Positions 35,621-46,899 of a DNA stretch of 64,000 nucleotides are shown here, piece after piece. The notes under the pieces are model-generated. The model had not been told where the DNA came from. It ran no database searches and saw nothing but the letters and a program-made list of their open reading frames with translations. This stretch comes from Ceriagrion tenellum (taxonomy: Eukaryota > Arthropoda > Insecta > Odonata > Coenagrionidae): assembly GCA_963169105.1 (NCBI GenBank), contig OY720636.1, forward strand, positions 92,672,583 through 92,736,582, written 5' to 3'. Position 1 is the stretch's first letter. Each line of letters opens with the position of its first letter. Position numbers and translations under genes: made by a program.

Positions 35621-37299
35621 CCTCGTGCGCTATTACGCCTCATACCGCTGCTGCCAGCCCGGGAGCACTTCCTTCGCTTCGAAATGGAATTTCATTTCGC
35701 CACCTCCTGTCGACTTTCGGGAAGTTTAATGGCGCGTTTAAAAGCAATAGACATCTTTAATGGTTGCGCGCTATTCTATAAACGTTCTCGCTAAACTCCG
35801 GGTTTCTTGTCATTTGCCGCCCCCAAGGCTCTAAATCTACCTCGAGGATGGGGTTTAGTGTTGGGTGTAGGTTGGTTCTTCTACTCGCAGCCCACATTTT
35901 AAAACTGATTGTGGCCCCGCGATCTGTTTGTTTGGCAGCTCTCGATCGATGATTTGCCTAGCAGCGTGGCGGTCTTACTTCCTTCACTCACGGTATTTCA
36001 CTGCTGAAAGCGTAGCAGTTGAAATTTATAAGATGTTTTAAGCCTGGAGAAACATTGCACCAATAAAAGGCATAAGTTGCAATTCACCTTAAGGATTTCA
36101 ATTGGGATGGACAATTTTTAAAATCAGAAATGCATTGATACAATAAAATACTTAACACCAGTCATTATTACAGTTTAAGTATGCAACAACCTGCAAAGCT
36201 AATGCATGTGGAGCATTCTAGGAGGCAGAAAACTGACTATGCGCCGATGATAAAGCTATTTACGAACCACGTGTTAGATTGTAAGAGATACGCTGGAACG
36301 GATCTAGATAGAATTCATGTTTTGGTCAAGAAAAATGTTTACGACAAATAAAGATTAGGTAGAAATGGACCAATTGTTTAGATAAGTAAATTCAGAAGTA
36401 AATTCCAAAATTCTAACTATTGGAGGTTACTAAAACAACCTTAACTACCTATTTAAAGTTAAAAAAGGATCAGATAGACATGAAAACCGGGGTTACGGCC
36501 TTAATAGTTCATTGTTTGCTAGCAGATGGCGCTAAAATGAATTACAAAGCTGGTGAAATAAACCTGAGAATATGAATAGAGACATTGAGTAATACTCATT
36601 ATCGTACGGTATAAAAAATTTCGAATTAAATATGCGCTATCTGATAAGCAAATTTTATCTTTGTCATAATAAAGCTTGAAATATTGTACGTAATTTTTAT
36701 TCAAATCTGGAAGAAATAAGTTCTAAAGGTTAAGTTAAATAAGCATTAATTTAAACCATGCTCCAGTTAAGATTACTATATTACGAATTACCAACAGTTC
36801 ACAGAACTTACTTCGGAATAAGAATACCTGAAGCAGCAACGTTGCTCGCACTCTTTATTGCTGAGGTTAATATCAACTTAGGATTCTACATCGAGTATTC
36901 GACATTTCTATGTTTTTAAAAGCACCCACCACTCATTCCATTTGCATCGGATAATTTTACTACTCGATGTTTCGGCCAAAACACATTGAGTAGTCCCATA
37001 CATTGATGTCGATATTGCATCCCTTACATCAACGTTTACGAGCTAACGTTATTTTACGATACTTTCCATCGATAACTCAGTGGAAACCACCATGCATATA
37101 CTTCCTTAAAATCTATATTTTTCTTTGTTTGAATTGAGGTATATAATATTACTTTCATAAGATAGATATTCTTACTTTTTATCCACTAACAAGGCCATAT
37201 TTTTGAGCTGCCCAAAGGCAAGCAATGGTAGAACAAGGAGAAGCAATATGAAGGATAAACTCAACGAAGTCCGGCGAGATGTTTTGGGACATTTTTGTT
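35621..37299. other. Nothing recognised
   Basis: GC declines from the island into AT-rich sequence. No repeats or coding frames identified. Confidence 0.45.
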
Positions 37300-37508
37300 A
37301 AAAGAATAAAACTGGTTAAACTTGGCAATGTCCACTGGATTTATTGTAAGTACTACGCTTTTTGACGCTTATGCGCCATCATCAGGACCTGATGACGCAT
37401 AAGGCTAAGGATGACGAATCACCTGAGGATGGCGCATAAGCGTCGAAACACGTAGTACCTACAATAAATCCAGTGGACATTGCCAAGTCAACCAGTTTTA
37501 TTCTTTTA
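37300..37508. mobile_element. Foldback element with strong CCTGATGAT/GAAAC motif
   Basis: Arms of about 90 bp (AAAAGAATAAAACTGGTTAA... and ...CCAGTTTTATTCTTTT) flank a 30-base centre. Each arm holds, reading toward the element end, CCTGATGATGGCGC or CCTGAGGATGGCGC, loop ATAA, GCGTC, then GAAAC (mutated to AAAA in the left arm). ACGTAGTAC and ACAATAAATCCAGTGGAC follow. GGCGC and GCGTC pair over 5 bp. No coding frame. The arms are very similar, so the element is either young or kept alike by gene conversion. Confidence 0.85.
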
Positions 37509-37650
37509 TTCTCTTAATATGAAGGATGTTTTGGTAGTATGATAACAGTTTGATGGATTCAAGCCTTCTTCGTCTATCTTGTTGCCCATTACGACTCAAT
37601 TGGGATTGTTAAGTAGCTTATCATAATGGAAGCACTTCCAAATGTGTCAA

Positions 37651-37682
37651 GCTACTTATGTCACGCTACTTATGTCACGCTA
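37651..37682. repeat. 14-bp direct repeat, 2.3 copies
   Basis: GCTACTTATGTCAC occurs twice in tandem and is followed by GCTA. Confidence 0.7.
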
Positions 37683-37824
37683 ATTAGACTGAGACAAGAG
37701 GATTAAGCTGGATGAAAGGTTAACAAAAGGCAGAAACAAGAAGGTATTCTGTTAGGCTGGAGGACAAGAAGTCCAAAATAAATAATGAAATAAAACTCAG
37801 TTCAACTGATAGGAGTTCCATGTT

Positions 37825-38240
37825 GATTAGTAAAAATTAACACTCCACTGGTCAGTGGTCTAAGTGAATGGCTGGACCGTTCTGGTGAGCGAAGCTCACC
37901 ACAACCGGTTTTTTCACAAAATGGTGCATAGTGGAGGATTTTAGTTGGAGTGTGATGTGCTGTTTGTGTGAAATTCCAAAAAGGAACACATTGCCATTGA
38001 AACAACTGATACTAAGAGAGGAGTTTACAAAATAGGGGTAAAGATAAAACATTGAGAACAATACAGTCTATTTACTCATAATCATATTATTCACAGGTCA
38101 ATAATTTATTGCACATTCCGTATTTCAATGCCCGGCATCATCTTCAGGTGCTTACTGTCAGTATATACTGATGGTGCATTAAATTATTGACCTTTGAACT
38201 GACCAGTGGAGTGTAAAAGATATTTTTACTAATCATAAGA
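37825..38240. mobile_element. Foldback element with nested inner inverted repeat
   Basis: Outer arms: GATTAGTAAAAATTAACACT with CCACTGGTCAGT (37827-37858), against ACTGACCAGTGGAGTGT...TTTTTACTAATC (38202-38237). An inner pair, GGTCAATAATTTATTGCAC (38097) and GTGCATTAAATTATTGACC (38176), surrounds CATCATCTTCAGGTGC, whose complement carries CCTGAAGATGATG and, after GGGCATT, GAAATACGG. This looks like one foldback inserted in another. Confidence 0.7.
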
Positions 38241-38625
38241 AAAAAACCCGAACCGAAAATTCCTAAGTCTATTAGGTCCAAAATGATCACTAAAAACTAT
38301 TCTAAAAATTAATTTTTCTAAACCTATGCCTATTCTATGAAACCAGAATACTGCCATTACACAAGGAACAGCGTGACCTAAGTTTGCATTCGAAGACGGG
38401 CACAAAAGGTTTCAGATATTGGTCGGCCGAAGTCACCCCATGTCTTTATAACTTCCTTAATGAGCTGTAGATGGAGCAAGCAGATATTGAATATATGCTT
38501 AGGGAGATGAGCCTAAAATAGGTAATATGTAAAGGTAGGTAAAAATGTAAAATAAACTGTCTGCAGGTAGCCTACAACAAACTGAAGAGCGAACCGCTGG
38601 AATAATAGGTTACTATCTAGACCAC

Positions 38626-38705
38626 CAGTGTTTTCCAAACTTTTTCAAGCCACTGCCCCCTGTTTTCCACAAACCTTTACGCAGCGCCCCCAACCATAAG
38701 CTTTA
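38626..38705 (+). mobile_element. hAT-like element terminus
   Basis: CAGTGTTTTCCAAACTTTTT followed by CAAGCCACTGCCCCC resembles the CAGTGGTTCTCAAACTTTTT...CACGGCCCCC start of many hAT-derived non-autonomous repeats. No matching inverted end was found downstream, so the other terminus is lost or too diverged. Confidence 0.5.
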
Positions 38706-41250
38706 AAATTATGGCCAACATGATCAAAGGAAGATGTATATAAAAATAAAGCTAAAACAATTGTGATTAAACTTTTGTTTATTTCAAACTGAATGAAATA
38801 CCGCGAAAATTGTTAAAATCAACGTAGTCAAGATAAAGGGGATGAAAACGATATACGGTCCTGAGAACTTGCTGGCAAATCATAAAAAAATCCTGAAAGC
38901 AAGAAAATTAAACAAGAGGAAAATAAGCAAAAGATCGTTGAGACCCTGCTCCTTTTCTACTTCTGTCCGGTATTTTGAAATTGCTGGGAAAATATAACCA
39001 CAGAGTGGGTCTGCTTAGTAAATTTAATGCAATAATTTTCAGGGTAGAAAGTAGATGTCGGGGGTTTGATGGAGGACCTTGAAGAGGAGGTAATCCACAC
39101 ACACGCAAAAGCACTGAGCGAGATCTACACGTGTCAAGATTAATTCCGAGGAGTGTTATTAGGGACCCGCATTAAAATAGTTGATGTGACAAAGCATCAG
39201 ACGAGAAAATAAACTTCATAATTCAAGAATTCATTACTTGCTTATCCCTGATAAATACCAAAAAACAAATCGAGATTTCCATTTGTAATATAATTTAAGT
39301 TTGGAATCCAGTCACTTGGGTCATAAATTTTATTAAATAATGTTGTCTCAGGACTGATACAGTGAAACTTATAAATACTCACAGAAAATATACCCCATTT
39401 ACATTATCAGCTTATTGCCACCGTACAAAACGATGGTAGTTTATACTTGCATTCCCATGTATCTTCAATCACCACGTTACGACCTATATCAATAATCTTT
39501 AACGTACACATATTCTCTCATGCTAAGCTAAAAGACAGTAACTGTATACATGTTGGTTAAAAGTTATTGAAAGCTAAAGTTCTCATCTTCTAGACTTCAA
39601 TTGAAGTCCATCTTTGAATGGACTACAATATTTAGTTGATGTTTAGATTGTCAGTTCCGGAAATAGGGAATAAAGATAAATCATACGGGAACAATAGTAA
39701 TGAGGTTATCTTGGAGAAAGACTTGTATTTACTGTTGTCTAGCCAATAAAACTAACATAAATACTGAAGATACGGTGAAAGCAAAACGTGATATCAGGCA
39801 AGCAGCTACAGATATGTTTTTTTGTTTAGATTTTGGAAATCATAAAGGTTGGATCATTACAAAATGAACTCTAACCTTAAAACGACTAATATTGTCAGTT
39901 AGTGTCTTCTGGCTTCGCAGGGCAGTGCAGTATTGAATTCACTTCGTCTACTAGTCACTTGGACATAATGACGATTGATAAATTGACCACTGTTACTTAA
40001 TTTGCAAAATTATCATTCGGAAGGCAGAAAACAACAATCGTAGAAAGATCACTGCAGTAATTTTCACTGGATGGAAAACGTTTCCACGGAAGAATCTTAA
40101 CGGACGTTTGCTATACCAATCGTATAGCTTATATTGGATCGCCACAGTAGAAAGCTAGTAACACGAACAAGACATTACTCAGACTTGGGTACTTGTACAG
40201 GATGGGTGAAACATAATTGTGAGCATGCTTGCTAATGCATTTGAATAGATGAAGACTTGGAGGCGTTAGAGTTCCAAGCAGAAGGCAAGGAGTGCAGAGA
40301 AACCCGTTATTGCCCTGATCCTACCCTCGGCGAATGTCATCCTAGAGGTTCGTAGTTTAGCATCCCATTTGGTGGTCGATGAAAGTGCTTCTCTCGCCAC
40401 TTTCTACTAGAGATAGAGACTGGGATGCAGCTAAAACCCCCATCAACGCCGGAATTCGAGTCGGCCCTTTCCGCAAGAAGGGAAACATTGGCATCTACAA
40501 CAACCCAACTCTCCTCTTCCAATGGCTACTAAGTTCCTAAATTCACCTCTAAGTACGCTTTCATCTGTTAAATTTAAATGTTACTATGCCGCACTTAGGG
40601 GGTTCCTACATACGTACTTCCCCCATGTGAAAGTCAAATTACTGGGCACTGCTTCAGTCACAACGTGGGCAAAATGAATTCGGAGCATTTTCATCATTGC
40701 GAGTTAGGGTACGGAATTCGTTAATAGGATACTGGTGAGAACTTAGGGAGGAACAGTGATAGAGAAATGCTACCTAACAGCCGCCCAAATCTTCAACCTT
40801 ACACTGCCTAGTGATCCACCGTAGAAATATATGGCGGAGATATTTAGAAACTTGACTTGAAAAAAGGAAAGGAACAGGGAAAAAGGTGCGGGAAAGAATG
40901 AACGTAGATTGCATTCAAACAAAATGAGACTCGCCACAAAGAAGAGAAGTGTAATAATGGGCCATATCTCGAATACGTTGCAAGAAAATAGATTCGAACC
41001 CCTAAAGGAAATATTCGATTTGCAACGTGATTAATATGCTAATGAAATCCGTATTCCTCGTTAAAAATTGTCTCAAGCAAATGGAAAATGCTAAACAACC
41101 AATAAAAGGACATGAACGAGAGACGTAAGAGACTCGGACGCCACAGGCTAGGCCAAAATTACTTGAAAATTCCGGATGTGGCAAGTACCAGCAGTGCACA
41201 GAAAATATTATTTTGACCCCACGGTGTATCTATAAGGCTACAAGTTTAAA
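38706..41250. other. Long stretch with no recognised feature
   Basis: Only short frames. A minus-strand frame at 40337-40522 and the somewhat GC-richer DNA around 40260-40540 show no known motif. Confidence 0.5.
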
Positions 41251-41254
41251 TGAG

Positions 41255-41528
41255 AATTCATCCATCATTTTGACAATGCACAAGGGTAAATAAATAAATT
41301 AGTCTCAAACGTTAGCATTTCATCATCAGCATCAGTCGTAAACATTTCATTTGCAACTCTTGGATCATCCACCGAACAGCCCCGACTTAGCCCTCAGTGG
41401 TTTTTATCTGTTCGGGGCCCAAAAAAAACCATTTGGGTGCCAACGTTATGAAAATGATGATGCCGTAGTCCAAGAAGTTACTTGCTGGCTGCGACAGCAA
41501 ACAAAAGACTTCTTACACTGTCTAACTG
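41255..41528 (+). pseudogene. mariner transposase fragment (DD34D type), disrupted
   Basis: HHFDNAQG at about 41257 matches the HHDNA block with the second catalytic Asp. After roughly 60 bp of unalignable sequence the frame resumes with LLDHPPNSPDLALSGFYLF and GCQRYENDDAVVQEVTCWLR, QQTKDF. The family motif is PPYSPDLAPSDxxLF; here the final catalytic Asp is replaced by Gly (ALSG). The C-terminal portion after KDF is cut off by a SINE-A insertion at about 41520. Mariner transposases cut and paste at TA dinucleotides; this copy lacks the N-terminus, one catalytic residue and its end, so it is dead. Confidence 0.88.
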
Positions 41529-41720
41529 GCCAGGTGTAACTGGCTAACACACCTGACCGGCAATTGGGAGATCCGGGTTCGAATCCCGGTCAAGTCACAT
41601 GATTTTTTCATGGCGAATTTCAACCCTGGTAAAAACACATTGTTGTCACACATGAAAACTACGTAAAACGAAAGAAGGTCAACATGCGGATTTAACCAAG
41701 AACCGCGTAATGAATTAAAA
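41520..41720 (+). mobile_element. SINE-A copy 4, inserted in the mariner remnant
   Basis: Full-length unit: D arm GTGT-AACTGGCTA-ACAC, anticodon arm CCTGA-CCGGCAA-TTGGG, perfect T arm CCGGG-TTCGAAT-CCCGG, body CATGATTTTTTCATGGCG, and tail ending ...AACCGCGTAATGAATTAAAA. The 5' acceptor strand is replaced by an unrelated CTAACTGGCCAG, so the cloverleaf is incomplete. Its position inside the transposase frame dates it after the mariner. Confidence 0.88.
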
Positions 41721-41939
41721 GTATCAGGAGCTCAAATATTACGCATTCCAACGATATTTTAGGGAAACCAGCCGTTAGAATGAAGGAATAGGTGTAGAAT
41801 TGATCGATAAATTCAAATTGGCTACAATTCTCCGAAATCATTACATATGGAGAACCTCCCTGGTACCCCAACATCCCTGACCATATACCCTGGCAGGTTG
41901 GTGCGTGGATGTGGATGTCGCCACCAGCACCAAAACCAG

Positions 41940-42530
41940 ATTGCAGTGGAATGAGCGGAGGAGAGGGAGGGGAGAGAGAGTGGAGGGAGGGGGTGGGAGG
42001 AAGTCAGGAGGGGAGGGAGGGGTTAGGAAGAGAAATTTGGAGCTTTGGAGGGGAAGGTGGAGGAAATGAACCGCCGATGATGAGAAAGCGAAATGGGCGT
42101 GCTGCAGGGTTAACTGGATTAAGGGAAGAGAGGGTTAGAGAAGGGAGGTTTACGAGGAGGGGGGAGAAGGAGGTTTAGCGGATAGGAAAGTGGGAGGGTG
42201 GGGAGTGGAACGGCGGTGTTGGGGATATAGAGTTAGGGGGGTGGGAAGAGGTGTACGGCAGGGGGGGAGGCGGATCGGTTGTATTTTCGTGGCGTATAGG
42301 GCACGGGTGGGGTTTGATTTTCGAGCAAACTAGGCACGCTCGGTCAACTTCCGGTCGCACCTGACCCCATATCCTCCCGTACACCAACCCATGCCACCCC
42401 CCCTAAGCACCGCGTCAAAACTCATCCCCTTTACGAATTGCACAATCCCTCCACTTCTTCACCCCCTCACTCACATACGTGCGTCCTTCGAGCCTCTTTT
42501 GTTTCCTCAGTCCCTCCGCATCCCCTCGAA
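41940..42530. repeat. GC-skewed island: G-rich half then C-rich half
   Basis: 41945-42275 is G/A-rich (GGGAGGGGTTAGG, GGGAGGCGG) with many G runs; 42355-42520 is C/T-rich. The 89-codon frame at 41909 is glycine/glutamate-rich and compositional. Confidence 0.7.
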
Positions 42531-43017
42531 CATCGTATGTTGCAAACATGCACGGCGCCGTTGAGAGCAAAAGAGACTTTTATTGGCCGCCATTGTCCAC
42601 TTCCATTGGCAAGCAAAAGGCGGATGGGTACTCTCTTCCTCCACACCAAAAAAAGGGGGATCGTGTAATAAAAAAGACTGAGTAGGAGAGGGTTCAGAGT
42701 GACCCATGTTTATTAATTTACCCAGGCGACTTTAATTAAATTAGCCCAACAGAATGAGGCCATTTTGTGAGTAATTTTGAGGCTGAGAAAGATTCCCCGA
42801 AAACCAGCCCAAGGGAGAGAACGTACAAGGTACCCTTAAAGTTTACAAGCTATTCCGAAAATGACGCTTTTGAAACCATGAGAAACGATGCATAGCTATC
42901 ATAGCGAGTTACGAATTGATTTCTCGCGACACAAATCCTTGAGAATTTTTTTTTTAACGCTTATGCATTAAAACCTGAGAATGAAGCCAACCAAAGTAGT
43001 CCAAATGAAAATACATC
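42531..43017. other. Nothing recognised
   Basis: Falls from island GC to background. Short overlapping frames on both strands without motif. Confidence 0.45.
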
Positions 43018-43710
43018 CGCATCTACATCTACACACTTCCCTGCGAACCGCCGCACGAGCGTCTGGTAGGGGATGTTAGGACCCCTGCCGTGTAAAGATG
43101 TAAGGTTTTGGGAGGTGAAATGGTGACGTGTATTATGGGAGTGTATTTATTGGAGTTCAGGTTTTATTGTGGTCACTTATTGTGCTTAGGGAAGAATGAG
43201 TTTTTTTATCCGTCTGTTCATAAATGTACCTCTCATATCGTGTAATTCATACCTAGAAATGAGGTGAGGTGCCATGATAATATTCTGTGTCGCTTTGAAA
43301 CACCAGTTCTGAATTTCTCAAGCAAGCTAAGTCTAACGAGTAGCCTCCGAATCTCTAGAACCTCCCACCTTAATCCCTATAAAAGTTGTGAGGCACTATG
43401 TGTACGCTCGTAGCAGTTTTTAACGAAACGCGCTGCTTTCCTTTGTATTTCATCAATTTTTTAGGTTAAATCTTTATGACCAGGATCCCAAATGCTCACG
43501 GCGTATTCGAGATGTGGCCTAACCAGAGCGAAGCAGCATCTTTTTTTTTACTTTTTCATCCAAAGACCTTCCTGTTATACGCTTAACCAAGCATAGTTTC
43601 TTTAATGCTGTGCCACATATGTTTTGCATGTGTGTTCCCCATGATATATCAGAAGTTAAGGTATTTACAAGATATTTAACTGTATCTGAAAATTTCATGG
43701 TTCAAGAAGA
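43018..43710 (-). mobile_element. CR1/L2-like LINE, longest copy (about 690 bp)
   Basis: Minus-strand reading from 43705 gives TMKFSDTVKYLVNTLTSDIS, WGTHMQNICGTALKKLCLVK, RITGRSLDEKVKKKMLL, then after a frame change LVRPHLEYAVSIWDPGHKDL, a stop, IDEIQRKAARFVKNCYERTH, and LRWEVLEIRRLLVRLSLLEK. This is the classic KYLGVTL...LVRP.LEYA..VWDP...IQRKAARFV...W..L..RR series downstream of the RT palm. The 3' end has a GTAGATGTAGATG tail. It is the key copy for interpreting the shorter fragments at 2241, 8190, 10060, 11612 and 59393. Confidence 0.9.
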
Positions 43711-44133
43711 AGTAAATATGGTTCAAACTGAGCCCAGCTGAATAAAGTAAATAGGTAACTGTAGGATTTATCAACAGGGTATGTGTCATAATGATACGTG
43801 GAGAGGTCTAAGAGAGTTGAATTGGGGACACGAGCCAGTTCAAACCCGTTTGCAATTTTGATTTAGCTGTGTAAAGAGGAGTAAGTCCAAAATGAGCTGA
43901 AATGAGCTATAATTTTTGGCATGTTATATAAATGAAGATTTACTGAGTGGTACATACTTAACATCTCAGAAATGTTAGGAAAATAAGAAGCTACTGAATG
44001 TTACTGAGGGTATTTGTCCTGCTACTCAGTACTATTCAGTAACTTTTCATTATTCTGACATGCCAAAGATAAGAGAGCTTATTGGCATAAACTTTGCGAA
44101 ACCTATGGAGTTCCATATTTGAAAATAAACACT
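43711..44133. other. Nothing recognised
   Basis: Spacer between the LINE and a foldback. A local AGTA/ACTGA-rich patch lies at 43940-44050. Confidence 0.45.
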
Positions 44134-44357
44134 TGTACAATTTCTACTCTTTTATTTTAATGACCGACCATGGTTTCAGCGCATCATGCCATCATAAGGG
44201 TACAATGCTCCAAATGTCTCAGCCTTTTATACATATACAAAATGGAGTGGGAAGGAGAATAAATGGCTAAGATATTTGGAGTGATGTACCCTGATGATGG
44301 CATAATGCGCTGAAACCATGGTAAGGTGAGAAAAAAAAAGGTTGAAAATTGTAACAG
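44134..44357. mobile_element. Foldback element with CCTGATGAT...GAAACCATGGT
   Basis: Inner arms 44167-44224 and 44264-44324 are nearly complementary; outer stretches (TACAATTTCTACTCTTTT and AAAAGGTTGAAAATTGTA) continue the pairing. The right arm reads CCTGATGATGGCATAATGCG, CTGAAACCATGGTA. The left arm is the reverse complement with a small internal change. The 39 bp between the arms is AT-rich. No coding frame. Confidence 0.82.
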
Positions 44358-45640
44358 TGTATATTTCCAATTATGGAATGCCATATATAAAAATCTCATA
44401 TTAGTCCATTTTGGACAAAACACCCTATATACAACTAACACAGACACACAGAACAAAGACAGGATTCTCACAAGATCCTTTAGACTTCCCAAAGCTCGTG
44501 GATTCTAGTGGATGTGCAAGATTATAAATTCTTCCAGCGCTGCCTATGATTTTACGGTGTCATCAGATCCCTCATTTTAGGATATTATTATCATCAACTG
44601 TTGTAATTTGGAAGGCAAAGGTATGAGCGCTTAATAAGGCCTGTTTTTTCAGGAAAACGTCAGGATTTTCAAGAGTTTTTTATGCCCCTGATTGCCTTAG
44701 GCTTCTACCGGACAGAAAGGAAACTGCTTCAGCTGAGGTGATGGATTCCAACCCAGTTTGTTTAATTTGAGTTAGGAACATCGGACACAATTTCCGTTGC
44801 TGCAATATAATGATGATTGTAGACGAATCCTCTGCATTTAAGTCACCTATAACCTTACATTAACATGATATACGTCATTTTAAGAATCAAAATGATTCGA
44901 ATAAGTTGCAACATTGATATTTTTCACTTAATTTGAACCTAATTACCCCGTAATAAAACAAGAGCAAAACATATCTTAACTTTACGTGGGTCCAATGGAT
45001 TTAGCTAATTGATAATTGTGATTGATTAGAAACAAAAAATAATGTACTGAAACTCCCCTATATACTTATATCACGATCAATGACCCAAAACAAGGTTGCC
45101 ACACTAACAATAAGTCTGGTTTTATTACAGCAGTTTTTTTAAGCATTAAAATATTGATTATTGCCTAAATACAATTTTGAATTTGTTGTTTTAAGCCCAG
45201 TGACCGTAGCCAAACTTACTTAAAATCCAAAATATGTATGTGATAATTTGGAAAAAGCGGGGTGTTATTATCTCTGGAACAATGGTTTCTACCCTACGCA
45301 GACTGGCCGTATGTATAAAACAAGAGCTGCTGAAAACTCCAAATGTCTTGTAATCCATGACTGCTTATACTTAAGGAAGCGTTGGACAACACCAGACTCA
45401 CGCTCATCCAATATTTATCTTTTATTTTCAAATTTGAGACTAAAAAGTATAGCCTGCTCTTTTAGAAAATTTTGAAAACTTTTTCCACTTTTTTTAATGT
45501 GTAACCGTAGACTTTTAAATGACTTAGATAAATTTAAAGAAAAATTATTTTCAACCGTTTACCGTCCATTTCCCTATATCTCTTGATCCTAGAAGCTATA
45601 CAAAGTATTTAGGTCAGCCGCGAGCATGGTGGTGAAATCC
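44358..45640. other. Nothing recognised
   Basis: AT-rich. A 75-codon frame at 45248 has no identifiable motif. Confidence 0.45.
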
Positions 45641-45654
45641 ATGAGAAAAAAATT

Positions 45655-45730
45655 GGCCTGGGCCGAGAATCGAACGACGAACCTTCAGCTTTCCGGGCTA
45701 TTGCGTAGATCACAATTCTATCCAGAATGT
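45655..45730 (-). mobile_element. tRNA-like SINE (SINE-C), minus copy
   Basis: Minus strand: GTGATCTACGCAATAGCCCG, then GGTTCGTCGTTCGATTCTCG and GCCCAGGCC. It matches the plus copy at 45835 block by block (GTGGTCTGCG, CCCGGAA, TTCTATTCTC, TCCAGGCC). The flanks of the two copies are also inversely repeated (AGAAGGAAACATAT and ATATGTTCCTTCT). Confidence 0.7.
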
Positions 45731-45834
45731 CTAACCCTCATGGAAATTAAGAAGGAAACATATGAACTAGATGTTGATCTGAACGTTAAAATCTAGTAAA
45801 TATGTTCCTTCTAAATTGCCACGAGGATTAGGAA

Positions 45835-45906
45835 GCCTGGGTAGCGTAGTGGTCTGCGTATTGTCCCGGAATGCCAAAGGTCCGTGGTTCTATTCTCAGT
45901 CCAGGC
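45835..45906 (+). mobile_element. tRNA-like SINE (SINE-C), plus copy; 72-nt tRNA geometry
   Basis: Acceptor GCCTGGG pairs with TCCAGGC over 7 bp. D arm GCGT-AGTGGTCT-GCGT, anticodon arm TTGTC-CCGGAAT-GCCAA with GGA at the anticodon position, variable AGGTC, and a weak T arm CGTGG-TTCTATT-CTCAG complete exactly 72 nt. The T stem is poor, position 33 is not U and a partner copy exists nearby, so this is a SINE head or tRNA pseudogene and not a functional tRNA. Confidence 0.7.
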
Positions 45907-46139
45907 CTCTTTAATCCTTTTGGCTATTTCATTGTGTCCTAGAAGTTACTTCTTGCTCTCCCTCGGGTATGATATGTTTGTGCTGAAAAATCAACCTAAT
46001 CTTCTCATCATCCCAAAGATCTTTCCCCTCAATCTCTCATCCGTATCCGGTAAAATATATTAGACCTCATCTGTACTTTAACATCTGCTTGAACTTTTAT
46101 GATGATTGTGTACAATCATACAGTTATGCAACTATAGAG

Positions 46140-46830
46140 GGTGGAAAATCATAAATTTATTCATTCCAAATATAGTGAAAACGCTTCATCAGTACGAATT
46201 GGAAAAAAACTTTGGGTCACTTGAATGGTAAGGTCCCAGGATGAGAGATTCTTAGTCTGGTTTGAAAAGAGTCTCGAGAATCGATTAAAAGTTCCTCGTG
46301 GAAGAGCAACCATGCTTAAACTGTGTGACAAACCTTAGCGACGTTTGGAGAACCTAAGGTTCGTCACACAGTTAAACCGTAGTGGTTCTTCCACGAGGAA
46401 CTTTTTAACGATTCTATGGAGTTATTTCTAACCAGATTGAGAATCTCTCATGTACCCTTAGCCTTGAATTGGCTTTGCGTTCAAGTGACCCAAAGTTTTG
46501 TTTCCGAGGAAATGTTTTCGCTGTATGAATGCAATGAATAAATTGGTAAATTTCCGCCATCTGTAGTGACATAGCTGACCGCTTTCAAAGTATGGAGAAC
46601 CTATGTCACTACAGATGGCGGAAATTTACCAATTTATTCATCCCCATGCAGCGAAAACATTTCTTCGGCGAAGATTGGAAACAAAACTTTGGGTCACTTG
46701 AACGCAGAGCCAATTCAAGGCTAAGGGTACATGAGAGATTCTCAATCTGGTAAGAAAAAACTCTATAGAATCGTTAAAAAGTTCCTCGTGGAAGAACCAC
46801 TGCGAAATAACTGTGTGACGAACCTTAGGT
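46140..46830. mobile_element. Three-arm palindrome: foldback element plus extra inverted copy
   Basis: A roughly 230-bp unit occurs three times in alternating orientation: about 46142-46330 (partial, diverged), 46341-46572, and 46598-46830. The last two arms are near-perfect inverted repeats (CCTAAGGTTCGTCACACAG at the left end, CTGTGTGACGAACCTTAGG at the right end) with only about 25 bp between them at the CTATGTCACTACAGATGGCG centre. The first unit pairs with the second around TTTGGAGAACC. No transposase is present. Minus- and plus-strand frames inside are shadows of one another. Confidence 0.88.
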
Positions 46831-46899
46831 CCCCGGACGAACGCACTCTTGACACTTGGGTGATTTGAAGGCAGGCCCGTGAGAGTAGAACCATTTGCT

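Noticed and set aside
36880..37080. Inverted repeat around TACTCGATGT and ACATCGAGTA strings
   Set aside because: Matches are about 10 bp and isolated, within chance expectation for this length.
38626..39070. Complete hAT-type MITE
   Set aside because: Only the left terminus is recognisable. GGGGG-rich sequence near 39060 does not match it as an inverted end.
45835..45906. Functional tRNA gene
   Set aside because: Length and acceptor stem fit, but the T stem pairs poorly, U33 is missing and an inverted partner copy is adjacent, so a SINE head is more likely.
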